NCBI RefSeq assembly: GCF_003946725.1
Contig: NZ_RHOY01000005.1
Location: forward strand, 1 to 64,000
Direction of reading: 5' to 3'
From: Agrilactobacillus yilanensis
Lineage (GTDB): Bacteria > Bacillota > Bacilli > Lactobacillales > Lactobacillaceae
DNA length: 64,000 nt
The notes under the pieces were generated by a model, which did not search any database, was not told the DNA's origin, and was given only the letters and a program-made list of their open reading frames with translations. This document shows positions 16,827-25,067 of this stretch, one piece after another (the stretch's first letter is position 1; the number at the start of each line of letters is the position of its first letter). The translations under genes and the position numbers were made by a program.

Positions 16827-19598
16827 TTGAAAAAACCACAGTTATGGTGGCAGAAATTACGAAACCTTTTCAAAAGGATCGGTAATTTTTTTACATATGA
16901 TGATGGTCATGAAAGCCCAGAAGTCGTAGATAGTAAAGATTCGTCCGAAATGCCAGCGAATGCTAGTGTTTGGCAACGAATCATCTTTTATTTTAATGTG
17001 GCAATTAGCTCAGTTAAAACACTACTGCTAATTTTAGTCAGTGCTGCATTCATTCTTTTTAGTTTGGTTTTTGGGGTTGGTATGGGTTATTTTGCCTCTT
17101 TGGCAAGTCAAGAAGACGTCCCTACTTACCAAAATATGAAAAACCAAATTGAAGATTCCAATGAATCAGCCGCTTTTTACTTTGCCAAAAACGATAAATT
17201 GGGCAATATTACAACCGATCTGTTACGAACACCGGTTAAGAGCAATGAAATTTCACCATATCTGAAAAAAGCGATTGTGGCTACAGAAGATGAATATTTC
17301 TACCAACACAACGGAATTGTGCCCAAAGCCATTTCCCGAGCCCTACTGTCCGATCTAGCCGGTGTTGGGACACAAACTGGTGGTTCTACCTTGACGCAGC
17401 AGCTTGTTAAAATGAAAATTCTATCTTCTGAAACAACGTTTAAACGTAAAGCCATTGAAATTCTATTGGCAATTCGCTTAGATCGTTATTTCTCTAAATC
17501 TGAAATTTTAACAGACTACCTCAATGCGGCAACTTTTGGTCGCAATAATAAGGGGCAAAACGTCGGCGGTGTGGAACAAGCAGCCTTGGGATTGTTTAAC
17601 AAGCACGCCAGCGATTTAACCTTAGCTGAGGCGGCTTATATTGCAGGTTTACCGCAAAGTCCTTCAGTTTACACCCCATACAAACAAAATGGGAGCTTAA
17701 AAAGTGATCTTTCTGCTGGTTTAGACCGGAAAAATACGGTTTTATTCCGAATGTATCGTCATAATGACATTACAAAAGCAGAATATGAGGCTGCTAGAAA
17801 AGTCGATCTTACGAGTGAATTTCAAGCTAAAGAAACGCCTAAAGCTGAAAAACGTGGTTATGGTTATGTCTACAATCTCATTACCGTAGAAGCACGGGAT
17901 ATTTTAATTGATAATTTAGTTAAGCAAGATGGCAAAAAGCTAAAAACTGTCAAAAAAGATACAGAGCTTTACAACACTTACTGGAAGCAAGCTGATCAAT
18001 TGCTGCGGCAAAAGGGCTATCGTGTACACAGTACGATCAATCGTGAGATCTATGATGAAATGCAGACGGCTTCCAAAGAATATGCCAGCTATTTAGGCCA
18101 ATCTAAGACATCAACGATTACTGACCCCACAACGCAGCAGCCAACACAATTCACCGAATATGTACAAAATGGGACAGTTTTATTAGATAATCAAACCGGT
18201 GCTGTTTTAGGCTTTGTCGGTGGTCGTAACTTTAGTAAGTTCCAATTGAACCACGCCTTTGACACAAAACGTTCTCCAGGTTCTTCCATCAAACCAATGT
18301 TGGTTTATGGCCCTGCAGTCCAAACAAAACTGATTAGCAATCAAACGATGGTTGCCGACTTCCCAGTCAGCTATAGCGGTTATTTCCCAACAGATTATGG
18401 ACAACAAATTCAAAACCGTTTCATGTCTGTCAGTGAAGCTTTAGCTGAATCTTACAATATCCCTGCCGTTAATATTTACCACGCCTTACAAAAGGGTAAA
18501 ACTTCCAAAGAATACATGGAAAAAATGGGCATTCACCTAAGTGACAAAGAATATAGTGAATTAGGGATCGCTTTGGGCGGGACAACAAATGGGGTCACCG
18601 TCTTACAACAAGCCAGTGCCTTTTCAACCTTTGCCAATCAAGGGGTGCACGTCACACCACACGTGATTTCTAAAATTACAGATCCATCTGGTAAAGTGAT
18701 CTATCAAGCACCTGAAGCCAAACAACGTGTCTTCTCTAAGAGTACCGCTTATATTATGCAAAATATGCTGTCCGGCGTTGTCTCCGAAGGTACTGCCGAA
18801 TCATTGAGTGGTCAGTTACCATTTTCCACATCTAAGTTAATTGGTAAGACCGGGACATCCAATGATTATCGAGATATTTGGTTTATCGGTTCTACACCAG
18901 GGGTAACAATGGCGTCTTGGATCGGCTACGATAATTTCTACGGTCACAATTACAACTTAGATAGTAACGCCAGCACTAACAACTTGACCTACTGGGCACA
19001 TATTTTATCAGCGGTTTATGAAAATAATTCGAATATCTTTAAACTTAACCAGCAGATGTCTAAACCAAGTTCGGTTAAGACCACTTCTGTGCTGGAAGAC
19101 ACCGGCACTTTAGCCGGCAGTATTGAATATAATAATGTCACTACTAAAGTCAGCGGGCAAAAAACAAAAGCGCTCTTTAATGATAGCAGCGCTAAAGATT
19201 TAACTTATAAATTCGCCATTGGTGGTAGCGAAAAGAATTACAAACTGTTCTGGAATTACTTCTTCGGCAGAAGCAACGACTACGGTATCACCTCTACCTA
19301 CACAGGTAAAACCGTCCGTAGCAAGAGTGCTAGTGTTGATGATAATGAATCCCAATATTATTATAGTAACGGTTCCTATGGCACCTTTGGCAGTTTCGGT
19401 AGTGGCAACTATAGCGGCTACAGTCAAGGTAATTATAGCGGCAGCACAAGTACTAGTGACGACGGCACCACCACTTCTAGTGGCCTGTCTAATCAATATG
19501 GTACCGGTAATTACAGTTATTCCAATAGCAGCGGCAATTCCACTTATGGTACTTACAATACCACCGGTTCAACCGGCCTAAGTGGTAACGGCTACTAA
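16827..19598 (+). CDS. class A penicillin-binding protein (PBP1A) with Gly/Ser/Tyr-rich tail
   Basis: Bifunctional peptidoglycan synthase of about 923 residues. It has a cytoplasmic N-terminus, one membrane segment (about 64-92), a GT51 glycosyltransferase domain (about 110-310, EDEYFYQH and GGSTLTQQLVK) and a transpeptidase domain with the catalytic serine in SPGSSIKPM, then SYN and GKTGTSND. The last ~95 residues are low complexity, made of Gly, Ser, Tyr, Asn and Thr. The start chosen is TTG at 16827, placed 7-8 nt after AAAGGTGGG; the GTG at 16815 lies inside that ribosome site. A TATAAT at 16790-16795 may be the promoter. Confidence 0.93.
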   Translation: MKKPQLWWQKLRNLFKRIGNFFTYDDGHESPEVVDSKDSSEMPANASVWQRIIFYFNVAISSVKTLLLILVSAAFILFSLVFGVGMGYFASLASQEDVPTYQNMKNQIEDSNESAAFYFAKNDKLGNITTDLLRTPVKSNEISPYLKKAIVATEDEYFYQHNGIVPKAISRALLSDLAGVGTQTGGSTLTQQLVKMKILSSETTFKRKAIEILLAIRLDRYFSKSEILTDYLNAATFGRNNKGQNVGGVEQAALGLFNKHASDLTLAEAAYIAGLPQSPSVYTPYKQNGSLKSDLSAGLDRKNTVLFRMYRHNDITKAEYEAARKVDLTSEFQAKETPKAEKRGYGYVYNLITVEARDILIDNLVKQDGKKLKTVKKDTELYNTYWKQADQLLRQKGYRVHSTINREIYDEMQTASKEYASYLGQSKTSTITDPTTQQPTQFTEYVQNGTVLLDNQTGAVLGFVGGRNFSKFQLNHAFDTKRSPGSSIKPMLVYGPAVQTKLISNQTMVADFPVSYSGYFPTDYGQQIQNRFMSVSEALAESYNIPAVNIYHALQKGKTSKEYMEKMGIHLSDKEYSELGIALGGTTNGVTVLQQASAFSTFANQGVHVTPHVISKITDPSGKVIYQAPEAKQRVFSKSTAYIMQNMLSGVVSEGTAESLSGQLPFSTSKLIGKTGTSNDYRDIWFIGSTPGVTMASWIGYDNFYGHNYNLDSNASTNNLTYWAHILSAVYENNSNIFKLNQQMSKPSSVKTTSVLEDTGTLAGSIEYNNVTTKVSGQKTKALFNDSSAKDLTYKFAIGGSEKNYKLFWNYFFGRSNDYGITSTYTGKTVRSKSASVDDNESQYYYSNGSYGTFGSFGSGNYSGYSQGNYSGSTSTSDDGTTTSSGLSNQYGTGNYSYSNSSGNSTYGTYNTTGSTGLSGNGY

Positions 19599-19600
19599 TT

Positions 19601-19655
19601 AAAATAGGTTTCCGAAAGTATCCGGCATATCGCCAACTTTCAGAAACCTATTTTT
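19601..19655. terminator. bidirectional terminator, PBP / DUF554
   Basis: AAAATAGGTTTC(C)GAAAG pairs with CTTTC-GAAACCTATTTT around a 20-nt loop. It lies between convergent genes with T-rich ends both ways. Confidence 0.8.
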
Positions 19656-19676
19656 GTTTTTACGATGGGCTTAAGC

Positions 19677-20399
19677 TTACGACATCGGCCATAAAGCAGC
19701 ATAAAATATAACAATCACTAGTGCCGGTAACATATTAGCCACTTTTATTTTTCGATCTAATAACAAATTAATACCAATACAAAAAATCATCATTGAGCCC
19801 ACTAAAGAAATACCATTTGTCATCGCTGTTGTTAAATAATCGTCAATAAATACAGCTAACAAGGTCACCAGGCCTTGAAGTATAAAAATTGGAAGTGCGC
19901 TAAAAATCGGCCCAATACCAAACGATGACGTATACAAAGCCACAATCACCGCATCTAAAATCGCTTTCGTAAACAACATTGTTGGATCATGTCCCAAAGC
20001 ATCTTGTAATGGGCCGATAATCGCCATTGCCCCGATACACGTTGTTAAAGAAGCGATCACAAAACCATCAATAAATTTTGAATCGTTCCCCCGACCGGCT
20101 CGTTGCCGCAACCAGGCACCAATTTTTACAAAACGACCTTCAATATTAATCGCCTCACCAATTAAAGCGCCCAAAGCTAAGGATATTGTCGCCATCATTA
20201 CCCCCTGTGTACTTAACTGCTGCCCTTTAAGCACTAGCATATGGCTCAAGCTCCCAGAAATACCAATAAAAATTACAGCAACACCAATCGCCTGCATAAT
20301 CGTTGTTTGTAAACGGTCCGTTAAAAAGCGCTGCCCAAGATAACCGATAAAACCACCTAAAATGACAGCACCAGTATTAACTAGCGTCCCTATCCCCAC
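19677..20399 (-). CDS. DUF554 family membrane protein
   Basis: Membrane protein of 240 residues with about seven hydrophobic segments. The N-terminus GTLVNTGAVILGGFIG and the central TTCIGAMAIIGPLQD are typical of DUF554 (YdfK/YqgA-like), a family without a known function. The likely start is GTG at 20399. The nearest ribosome-like sequence, GAGGGG, is about 15 nt away, longer than usual, so the start is less sure than the family. Confidence 0.85.
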   Translation of the reverse strand: MGIGTLVNTGAVILGGFIGYLGQRFLTDRLQTTIMQAIGVAVIFIGISGSLSHMLVLKGQQLSTQGVMMATISLALGALIGEAINIEGRFVKIGAWLRQRAGRGNDSKFIDGFVIASLTTCIGAMAIIGPLQDALGHDPTMLFTKAILDAVIVALYTSSFGIGPIFSALPIFILQGLVTLLAVFIDDYLTTAMTNGISLVGSMMIFCIGINLLLDRKIKVANMLPALVIVIFYAALWPMS

Positions 20400-20523
20400 T
20401 ATATAAATTAGAATCCCCTCATTTTAATATTATTTTGTCATATTTTTACATTATACGCTAAATATGCTTATTTTATCGTGCTAAATTAATATTTTTAAAT
20501 GAGTTTTTTCTTATAAACAGAAT

Positions 20524-21207
20524 TTACTTATTTTGCAGAAAGGCCAAAACATTTTGATTAATTACTGGTGCAAAAAAACGTGGATCCACATGCTGCCCCT
20601 GATTTAGCTTGAACAATTCTGCCTGATTTCCGGCAGCCTGCAACGCTTGCGTTAAATAAAGCGCTTGCTCAAAAGGCACCCATTGATCTGCATCACCTTG
20701 CAATAACAAAGTCCTAGGTAAATTTGCCTGAACATAATGAATGGGACTAGCGGCTTGCAGCTGTGCTTTGGTTGCTGTTTGCTGCCGCAATAAGGCTAAA
20801 TGCCCCCCAGCAGAATCGCCCATTAACGTAACTTGATTTAGATCTAAATGATAGATGGCCTGTTGCGTTTTTAAGTAAGCTAATGCTTGCCGCACATCTT
20901 TAATTTGCATGGGAAAAGCACCTTGCGCACCCAAATGGTAATCCATGCTAGCCACAACATAGCCTGCTCGCGCTAAAAAAGTAAGTTCCGGTAAATAGGA
21001 TTGACGATCCATCATCTGCCAGCTCCCACCACTTAGCCAAATAATTACCGGATGTGCTGGCTGCTGCGCATAGTCAAAAGGCAGCAATAGATCTAATTGC
21101 CAGTCACGGCGAGTTTGGTCAAACCAAAAAGCTGTATTTTGATAAGTCAGATTAGGTATGAGGCAAACTCGATTCACTGAATTCTGGTTTATTTCAAATA
21201 TTCTCAT
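20524..21207 (-). CDS. alpha/beta hydrolase (esterase/lipase family)
   Basis: Soluble alpha/beta hydrolase of 227 residues. The oxyanion segment is IWLSGGSW, the nucleophile elbow GDSAGGH, the catalytic acid is in GDADQWVPFEQA and the histidine in NQGQHVDPRF. This resembles the BD-FAE group of small esterases acting on short acyl esters, possibly feruloyl or acetyl. The substrate is not known. ATG 21207 is preferred over the GTG at 21216 because of ribosome-site spacing, but the site (AAAGAG) is weak. It is divergent from the iron-type alcohol dehydrogenase gene. Confidence 0.8.
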   Translation of the reverse strand: MRIFEINQNSVNRVCLIPNLTYQNTAFWFDQTRRDWQLDLLLPFDYAQQPAHPVIIWLSGGSWQMMDRQSYLPELTFLARAGYVVASMDYHLGAQGAFPMQIKDVRQALAYLKTQQAIYHLDLNQVTLMGDSAGGHLALLRQQTATKAQLQAASPIHYVQANLPRTLLLQGDADQWVPFEQALYLTQALQAAGNQAELFKLNQGQHVDPRFFAPVINQNVLAFLQNK

Positions 21208-21299
21208 CTTATACACACTCTTTTCTAATAAAAATTGACTTTTAATGAGCTAAACAATAGAATAGTATTAGTTTTTTATTATATTAGGGGGCTTTTTAT

Positions 21300-22385
21300 A
21301 TGTCAGGTGTTAATGCAGCTAGTGAAATCCGGCCCGGCGCAAACCGTTATGTCGGTGGGACGCATGTCCTAGAAAATTTAGAAGCTTATTTAGAAGATTT
21401 TGGCAAGTGCGCCATTATTACGGGTACAAAATCTTTTGAGGCTTTTACTAAGTTTTATGGTAAAGCTTTAGATTTACCAATTTATCGTTATGATGGTAGT
21501 TCTAGTGATGAAAACGCACAGGCGTTAGCCGATGAAATCAAACAAATTGATACTATTATTGGAATCGGCGGCGGTCGCGTTTTAGACACGGCTAAAGATG
21601 CCGCTGAATTTTTAGATGCCAAAATGGTGTCCATCCCAACTTTAATTTCCAACTGTGCGCCATTCACACCAATCGGCGCCATTTACCATCCCGATCATAC
21701 CTTTAAACGGGTTGCTTATTTCAAAAAAGCTCCGGATTTAACTTTGGTTGATTGGGAATTATTGTTAACAACGCCACCTGCTTATTTAGTCGCCGGTATT
21801 GGTGATACTTTAGCAAAATGGTATGAAATTGAAGGTTTAACACGCCACTTACAAAGTGAAGAAAAAACAGCTGGTATCCGTTTAGGTATTGCCAGTGCCA
21901 AACAAATTTTAGATATTCTATTAGAAGATTCCGATCCAGCTTTAGCAGCGATTAACACTCAAAAAGTCGTCCCAGCCTTTGGTCGAATTGCGGATACCGT
22001 GATCGCTTTAGCCGGTACTGTCGGTGGCTTTGCCGCTGAATATGGTCGAATGGCCGGTGCCCATGCTACACATAATGGTCTATCCTTTATCCCAGCAACG
22101 CACAGTGTGTTACATGGCAATAAAGTCGCTTATGGCATACTAGTACAACTTGCTTTTACTAAAGATTTTGATGAAATTAAGCGTTTGAAACCATTCTATA
22201 AAAAAGTAGGCTTACCAACTAATCTAGCACAACTTAATGTTACTGACGACAATCAAGATGCATTGCAAAAAGTTGCCGAAATTGCTGCCAGTGATCATGA
22301 AAGCTTCCGACTAATTGACGCCAATATCACTGCCAGTAACGTTTTGACAGCCATGGAAAAAGTTGAAGAACTAGATAAAGATTAG
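21300..22385 (+). CDS. iron/zinc-type alcohol dehydrogenase family protein (glycerol dehydrogenase-like)
   Basis: NAD(P)-dependent oxidoreductase of 361 residues with the GGGRVLDTAK dinucleotide motif (about 91-100). Metal ligands are predicted in GIGDTLAKWYE (Asp), GAHATHNGL (His) and HSVLHGNKVAYG (His). The fold is that of glycerol dehydrogenase and dehydroquinate synthase, and lactobacillal paralogs are often called only oxidoreductase. The substrate is unknown; glycerol or a small diol/ketone is plausible. The ribosome site is GGGGGC. Its TAG stop lies at the left edge of the repeat element at 22385-22551. Confidence 0.85.
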   Translation: MSGVNAASEIRPGANRYVGGTHVLENLEAYLEDFGKCAIITGTKSFEAFTKFYGKALDLPIYRYDGSSSDENAQALADEIKQIDTIIGIGGGRVLDTAKDAAEFLDAKMVSIPTLISNCAPFTPIGAIYHPDHTFKRVAYFKKAPDLTLVDWELLLTTPPAYLVAGIGDTLAKWYEIEGLTRHLQSEEKTAGIRLGIASAKQILDILLEDSDPALAAINTQKVVPAFGRIADTVIALAGTVGGFAAEYGRMAGAHATHNGLSFIPATHSVLHGNKVAYGILVQLAFTKDFDEIKRLKPFYKKVGLPTNLAQLNVTDDNQDALQKVAEIAASDHESFRLIDANITASNVLTAMEKVEELDKD

Positions 22386-22551
22386 AGCATGAATCAGAGC
22401 GTGACCAAAGACGGGTTGATTTTGAGCATAGCCTAGGCTAACGCCGTGAGCGTACTTTGCTTACAAGTTAGCCGTAGCTAAGCGCAGAAATCAGTGTTGG
22501 TGAGCGCATTTATACAGAGCGTAACCTAGACTTATGACATAAGTACGGTGA
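22385..22551 (+). repeat. structured repeat copy (one full unit with partial flanks)
   Basis: A full ~115-nt unit (22397-22511: GAGCGTGA ... GCGCATTT) is preceded by a vestigial border (GAGCATGA, 22385-22392). It is followed at a 120-nt period by a collapsed unit (22517-22551) with the perfect hairpin ACTTATG-A-CATAAGT. The full unit's first ~92 nt match unit 3 of the array at 35993 with one change. Its last ~25 nt match unit 1 instead, so it looks chimeric. It fills a convergent intergenic region before the ccpA terminator. Confidence 0.85.
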
Positions 22552-22552
22552 T

Positions 22553-22598
22553 AAAAAAGAGGTAGAGTCAAAATTTATTTTGACTCCACCTCTTTTTA
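22553..22598. terminator. bidirectional terminator, Fe-ADH / ccpA
   Basis: AAAAAAGAGGTAGAGTCAAAAT pairs with TTTTGACTCCACCTCTTTTT. The stem is long with one mismatch, and the A and T runs on each side serve both transcripts. Confidence 0.9.
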
Positions 22599-22607
22599 TA
22601 TGCAAAT

Positions 22608-23609
22608 TTAATTTGTAGAATTACGTTCAATCATATCATAAGGTAATAAGATTGTTTTTTCTTCAATTTCTTCTTTGTTCATCATCTTAGTCAATAGCCG
22701 CATTGCAACCGCGCCCATATCATATAATGGCTGACTAATAGAAGTAAGTTTTGGCCGGACCATTTCCGTCAAAATTGTATTATTACTTGTGATAATTTGG
22801 AAATCTTCAGGTACAGACATCCCGTGATCCAACATCCCATTTAATACGCCAACTGCTAATTCGTCATCCACAACATAAGCTGCTGTAGCACCAATTGCCG
22901 TTAGCTTAGCCCATAGTGATTCGCCAGCTTTGTAACTGTAATCTGTGGCAAAAATTAAACTTTCATCGTATGGTAAATGATTTTCTTTTAAGGCTGCTTT
23001 ATAACCTTCTAAGCGATAATCTCGATTAATAGAATAATCCATACTACCAGAAATAAAGGCTACTTTTTCATTGCCGTCTTTGACAAGTTTATCCACTACA
23101 AAGCGAGATGCTTCTTTGTAGTCAATGTTAACACTGCCCACTTGTTCGTCTGGATCAATTGTCCCAGCTAAGACAACTGGTGTTTTTGAACGTGAAAACT
23201 TAGCCCGAACATCATCAGACAATGTATGACCCATATAAATTAAGCCATCGACTTGCTTTGCCAATAAGTTGTTTAAAACTTGAACTTCTTTTTGACCGCT
23301 TTCGTCAGAGTTTGCCAAAATAATGTTGTACTTATACATTGTGGCAACGTCATCAATACCCCGAGCTAAAGATGCAAAAAAGATGTTTGATACGTCAGGA
23401 ATAATAACCCCAACTGTTGTTGTTTTCTTACTTGCTAATCCCCGAGCCACCGCATTTGGTCGATAATCTAGTTCTTCAATAACCTTTAAAACGCGTTGCC
23501 GTGTAGCTGGCTTGACATTGGGATTACCGTTTACAACCCGTGAGACAGTAGCCATCGAAACGTTAGCCTCTCTTGCTACATCGTAGATTGTAATTGTTTG
23601 TTTATCCAT
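22608..23609 (-). CDS. ccpA: catabolite control protein A
   Basis: LacI-family regulator of 333 residues. It has an N-terminal HTH (TIYDVAREANVSMATVSRVVNG, from residue 7) and hinge helix RPNAVARGLASK (about 50-61). A periplasmic-binding-type core binds HPr-Ser-P and not a sugar. It represses or activates carbon genes through cre sites. The gene diverges from pepQ, the standard lactobacillal arrangement, and its own promoter carries a cre-like site over the -35 box. A GGAGG site precedes the ATG. The call rests on synteny plus sequence. Confidence 0.93.
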   Translation of the reverse strand: MDKQTITIYDVAREANVSMATVSRVVNGNPNVKPATRQRVLKVIEELDYRPNAVARGLASKKTTTVGVIIPDVSNIFFASLARGIDDVATMYKYNIILANSDESGQKEVQVLNNLLAKQVDGLIYMGHTLSDDVRAKFSRSKTPVVLAGTIDPDEQVGSVNIDYKEASRFVVDKLVKDGNEKVAFISGSMDYSINRDYRLEGYKAALKENHLPYDESLIFATDYSYKAGESLWAKLTAIGATAAYVVDDELAVGVLNGMLDHGMSVPEDFQIITSNNTILTEMVRPKLTSISQPLYDMGAVAMRLLTKMMNKEEIEEKTILLPYDMIERNSTN

Positions 23610-23654
23610 GATATTTTTACCTCCATATTAATTCCCTTTCATTTCTCAAAAATA

Positions 23655-23692
23655 AATTTAACACTGTTAGAACAAAAATGCAAGCGTTTTTA
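23655..23692 (-). promoter_or_regulatory. ccpA promoter with overlapping cre-like site
   Basis: Minus strand TTGCAT (23683-23678), a 17-nt spacer, then TAAATT (23660-23655). A cre-like sequence TGCAAGCGTTTTTA (23679-23692, plus-strand reading) differs by one base from the TGNAANCGNTNNCA consensus and covers the -35 hexamer. This suggests autorepression by CcpA, and perhaps regulation of the divergent pepQ. Confidence 0.65.
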
Positions 23693-23799
23693 TGAAAATT
23701 TCATGAAAATATGTGTCATTTTAACCTTAGCGTTTTTTGAAAATGAAAATAAAAGCTGTGATATACTATTCCATAGACTATGAAAAAGGAAGGTTAGAT

Positions 23800-24903
23800 A
23801 TGGATAAATTAGACCAGCTAAGACAATGGACCCAAAAACAACACTTGGATGTTACTTACGTCAGCGACCCTAAAAATATCGAATATTACACTGGCTTTGG
23901 TAGCGATCCTCTAGAACGGACATTAGGTCTGTTTGTATTTGCCGATGCAGATCCTTTCATCTTTGCACCCGCTTTAGAAGTAGAATCTATCAAAGGCTTA
24001 AATTGGCCTTATGATGTCTACGGTTACTTAGATCACCAAGAACCTTATGCATTAATTAGTGACTATATTAAACAACGTGTTAAAAACCCTTTAAAATGGG
24101 CTATTGAAAAACCACAGTTACAAGTTCACCGTTATGAAGCTTTAATTCAAAACTTCCCAGAAGCTAGTTTTGATGTGAATGCCACAGACTTCATTGAACA
24201 TCAGCGTCTATACAAATCAGCCGCCGAAATCGACTTGATGATGGCTGCTGGCGCTGAAGCTGACGAAGCCTTTAGAACGGCTTTTAAAGCTATTTCTAAA
24301 GATCGGACAGAACAACAAATTGTTGCTGAAATCGAATATCACATGATGAAACAAGGCGTTATGCACATGAGCTTTGATACAATTGTTCAAAGTGGTGCTA
24401 ATGCCGCTAATCCTCATGGCGCTGCCCTACCAGATAAAATGACGCCTAATGCTTTAGTTTTGTTTGATTTAGGAACGGTTCATCAAGGTTATAATAGTGA
24501 TGCCTCTAGAACAGTTGCTTTTGGTAAAATTGATGCTAAGTCAAAAGAAATTTATGATGTTTGTCTAGAAGCTCAGTTAACCGCTATGGATGCCGCTAAA
24601 CCTGGCATTACCGCTGCAGAACTAGATAATGTTGCGCGCTCAATCATTACAAAAGCTGGCTATGGTGAATACTTCAATCATCGTCTTGGCCACGGCATCG
24701 GTATGACCGATCATGAATATCCTTCAATTATGGCTGGTAACGATCTTGTCATTGAACCGGGCATGTGCTTTTCTATTGAACCAGGGATTTATATTCCTGG
24801 TGTTGCTGGCGTTCGAATTGAAGACTGCATTCATGTCACAGAGACAGGCAATGTGCCTTTTACAAAAACAAGTAAAGACTTATTAGAGTTACCGATCGTT
24901 TAA
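23800..24903 (+). CDS. pepQ: Xaa-Pro dipeptidase
   Basis: M24B metallopeptidase of 367 residues, cleaving Xaa-Pro dipeptides. The N-terminal creatinase-like domain covers 1-130. The catalytic domain has metal ligands in FDLGT (Asp), YNSDASR (Asp), HRLGHGIGM (His), IEPGIY (Glu) and RIEDCI (Glu). Start: ATG 23800, after AAGGAAGG. The frame extends 21 codons upstream but those codons overlap the promoter (TTGAAA at 23737, TATACT at 23762). It is divergent from ccpA and followed by a strong terminator. Confidence 0.95.
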   Translation: MDKLDQLRQWTQKQHLDVTYVSDPKNIEYYTGFGSDPLERTLGLFVFADADPFIFAPALEVESIKGLNWPYDVYGYLDHQEPYALISDYIKQRVKNPLKWAIEKPQLQVHRYEALIQNFPEASFDVNATDFIEHQRLYKSAAEIDLMMAAGAEADEAFRTAFKAISKDRTEQQIVAEIEYHMMKQGVMHMSFDTIVQSGANAANPHGAALPDKMTPNALVLFDLGTVHQGYNSDASRTVAFGKIDAKSKEIYDVCLEAQLTAMDAAKPGITAAELDNVARSIITKAGYGEYFNHRLGHGIGMTDHEYPSIMAGNDLVIEPGMCFSIEPGIYIPGVAGVRIEDCIHVTETGNVPFTKTSKDLLELPIV

Positions 24904-24922
24904 TTATACTAAAAAAACAAAC

Positions 24923-24970
24923 ATGGATTTGGAACAAAATTTGTATTTTGTTCCTAAATCCATTTTTTTA
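24923..24970 (+). terminator. pepQ terminator
   Basis: ATGGATTTGGAACAAAAT pairs with ATTTTGTTCCTAAATCCAT with one mismatch, followed by T7. Confidence 0.92.
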
Positions 24971-25067
24971 TGGTCTGAGTAAGATTCAGTCTTAAGCCCA
25001 TTTTGAGTTGATAATAATTATGATAAGCTAAATTTACGTTAATTTTAAAAACAAATGGGGCTCTGTT

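Noticed and set aside
19200-19581. Open frames on both strands inside the PBP1A tail
   Set aside because: The tail DNA is repetitive and open in several frames. No ribosome sites and no family match.
22608-23609. Sugar-operon LacI repressor
   Set aside because: No sugar genes are adjacent. The sequence and divergence from pepQ fit CcpA.
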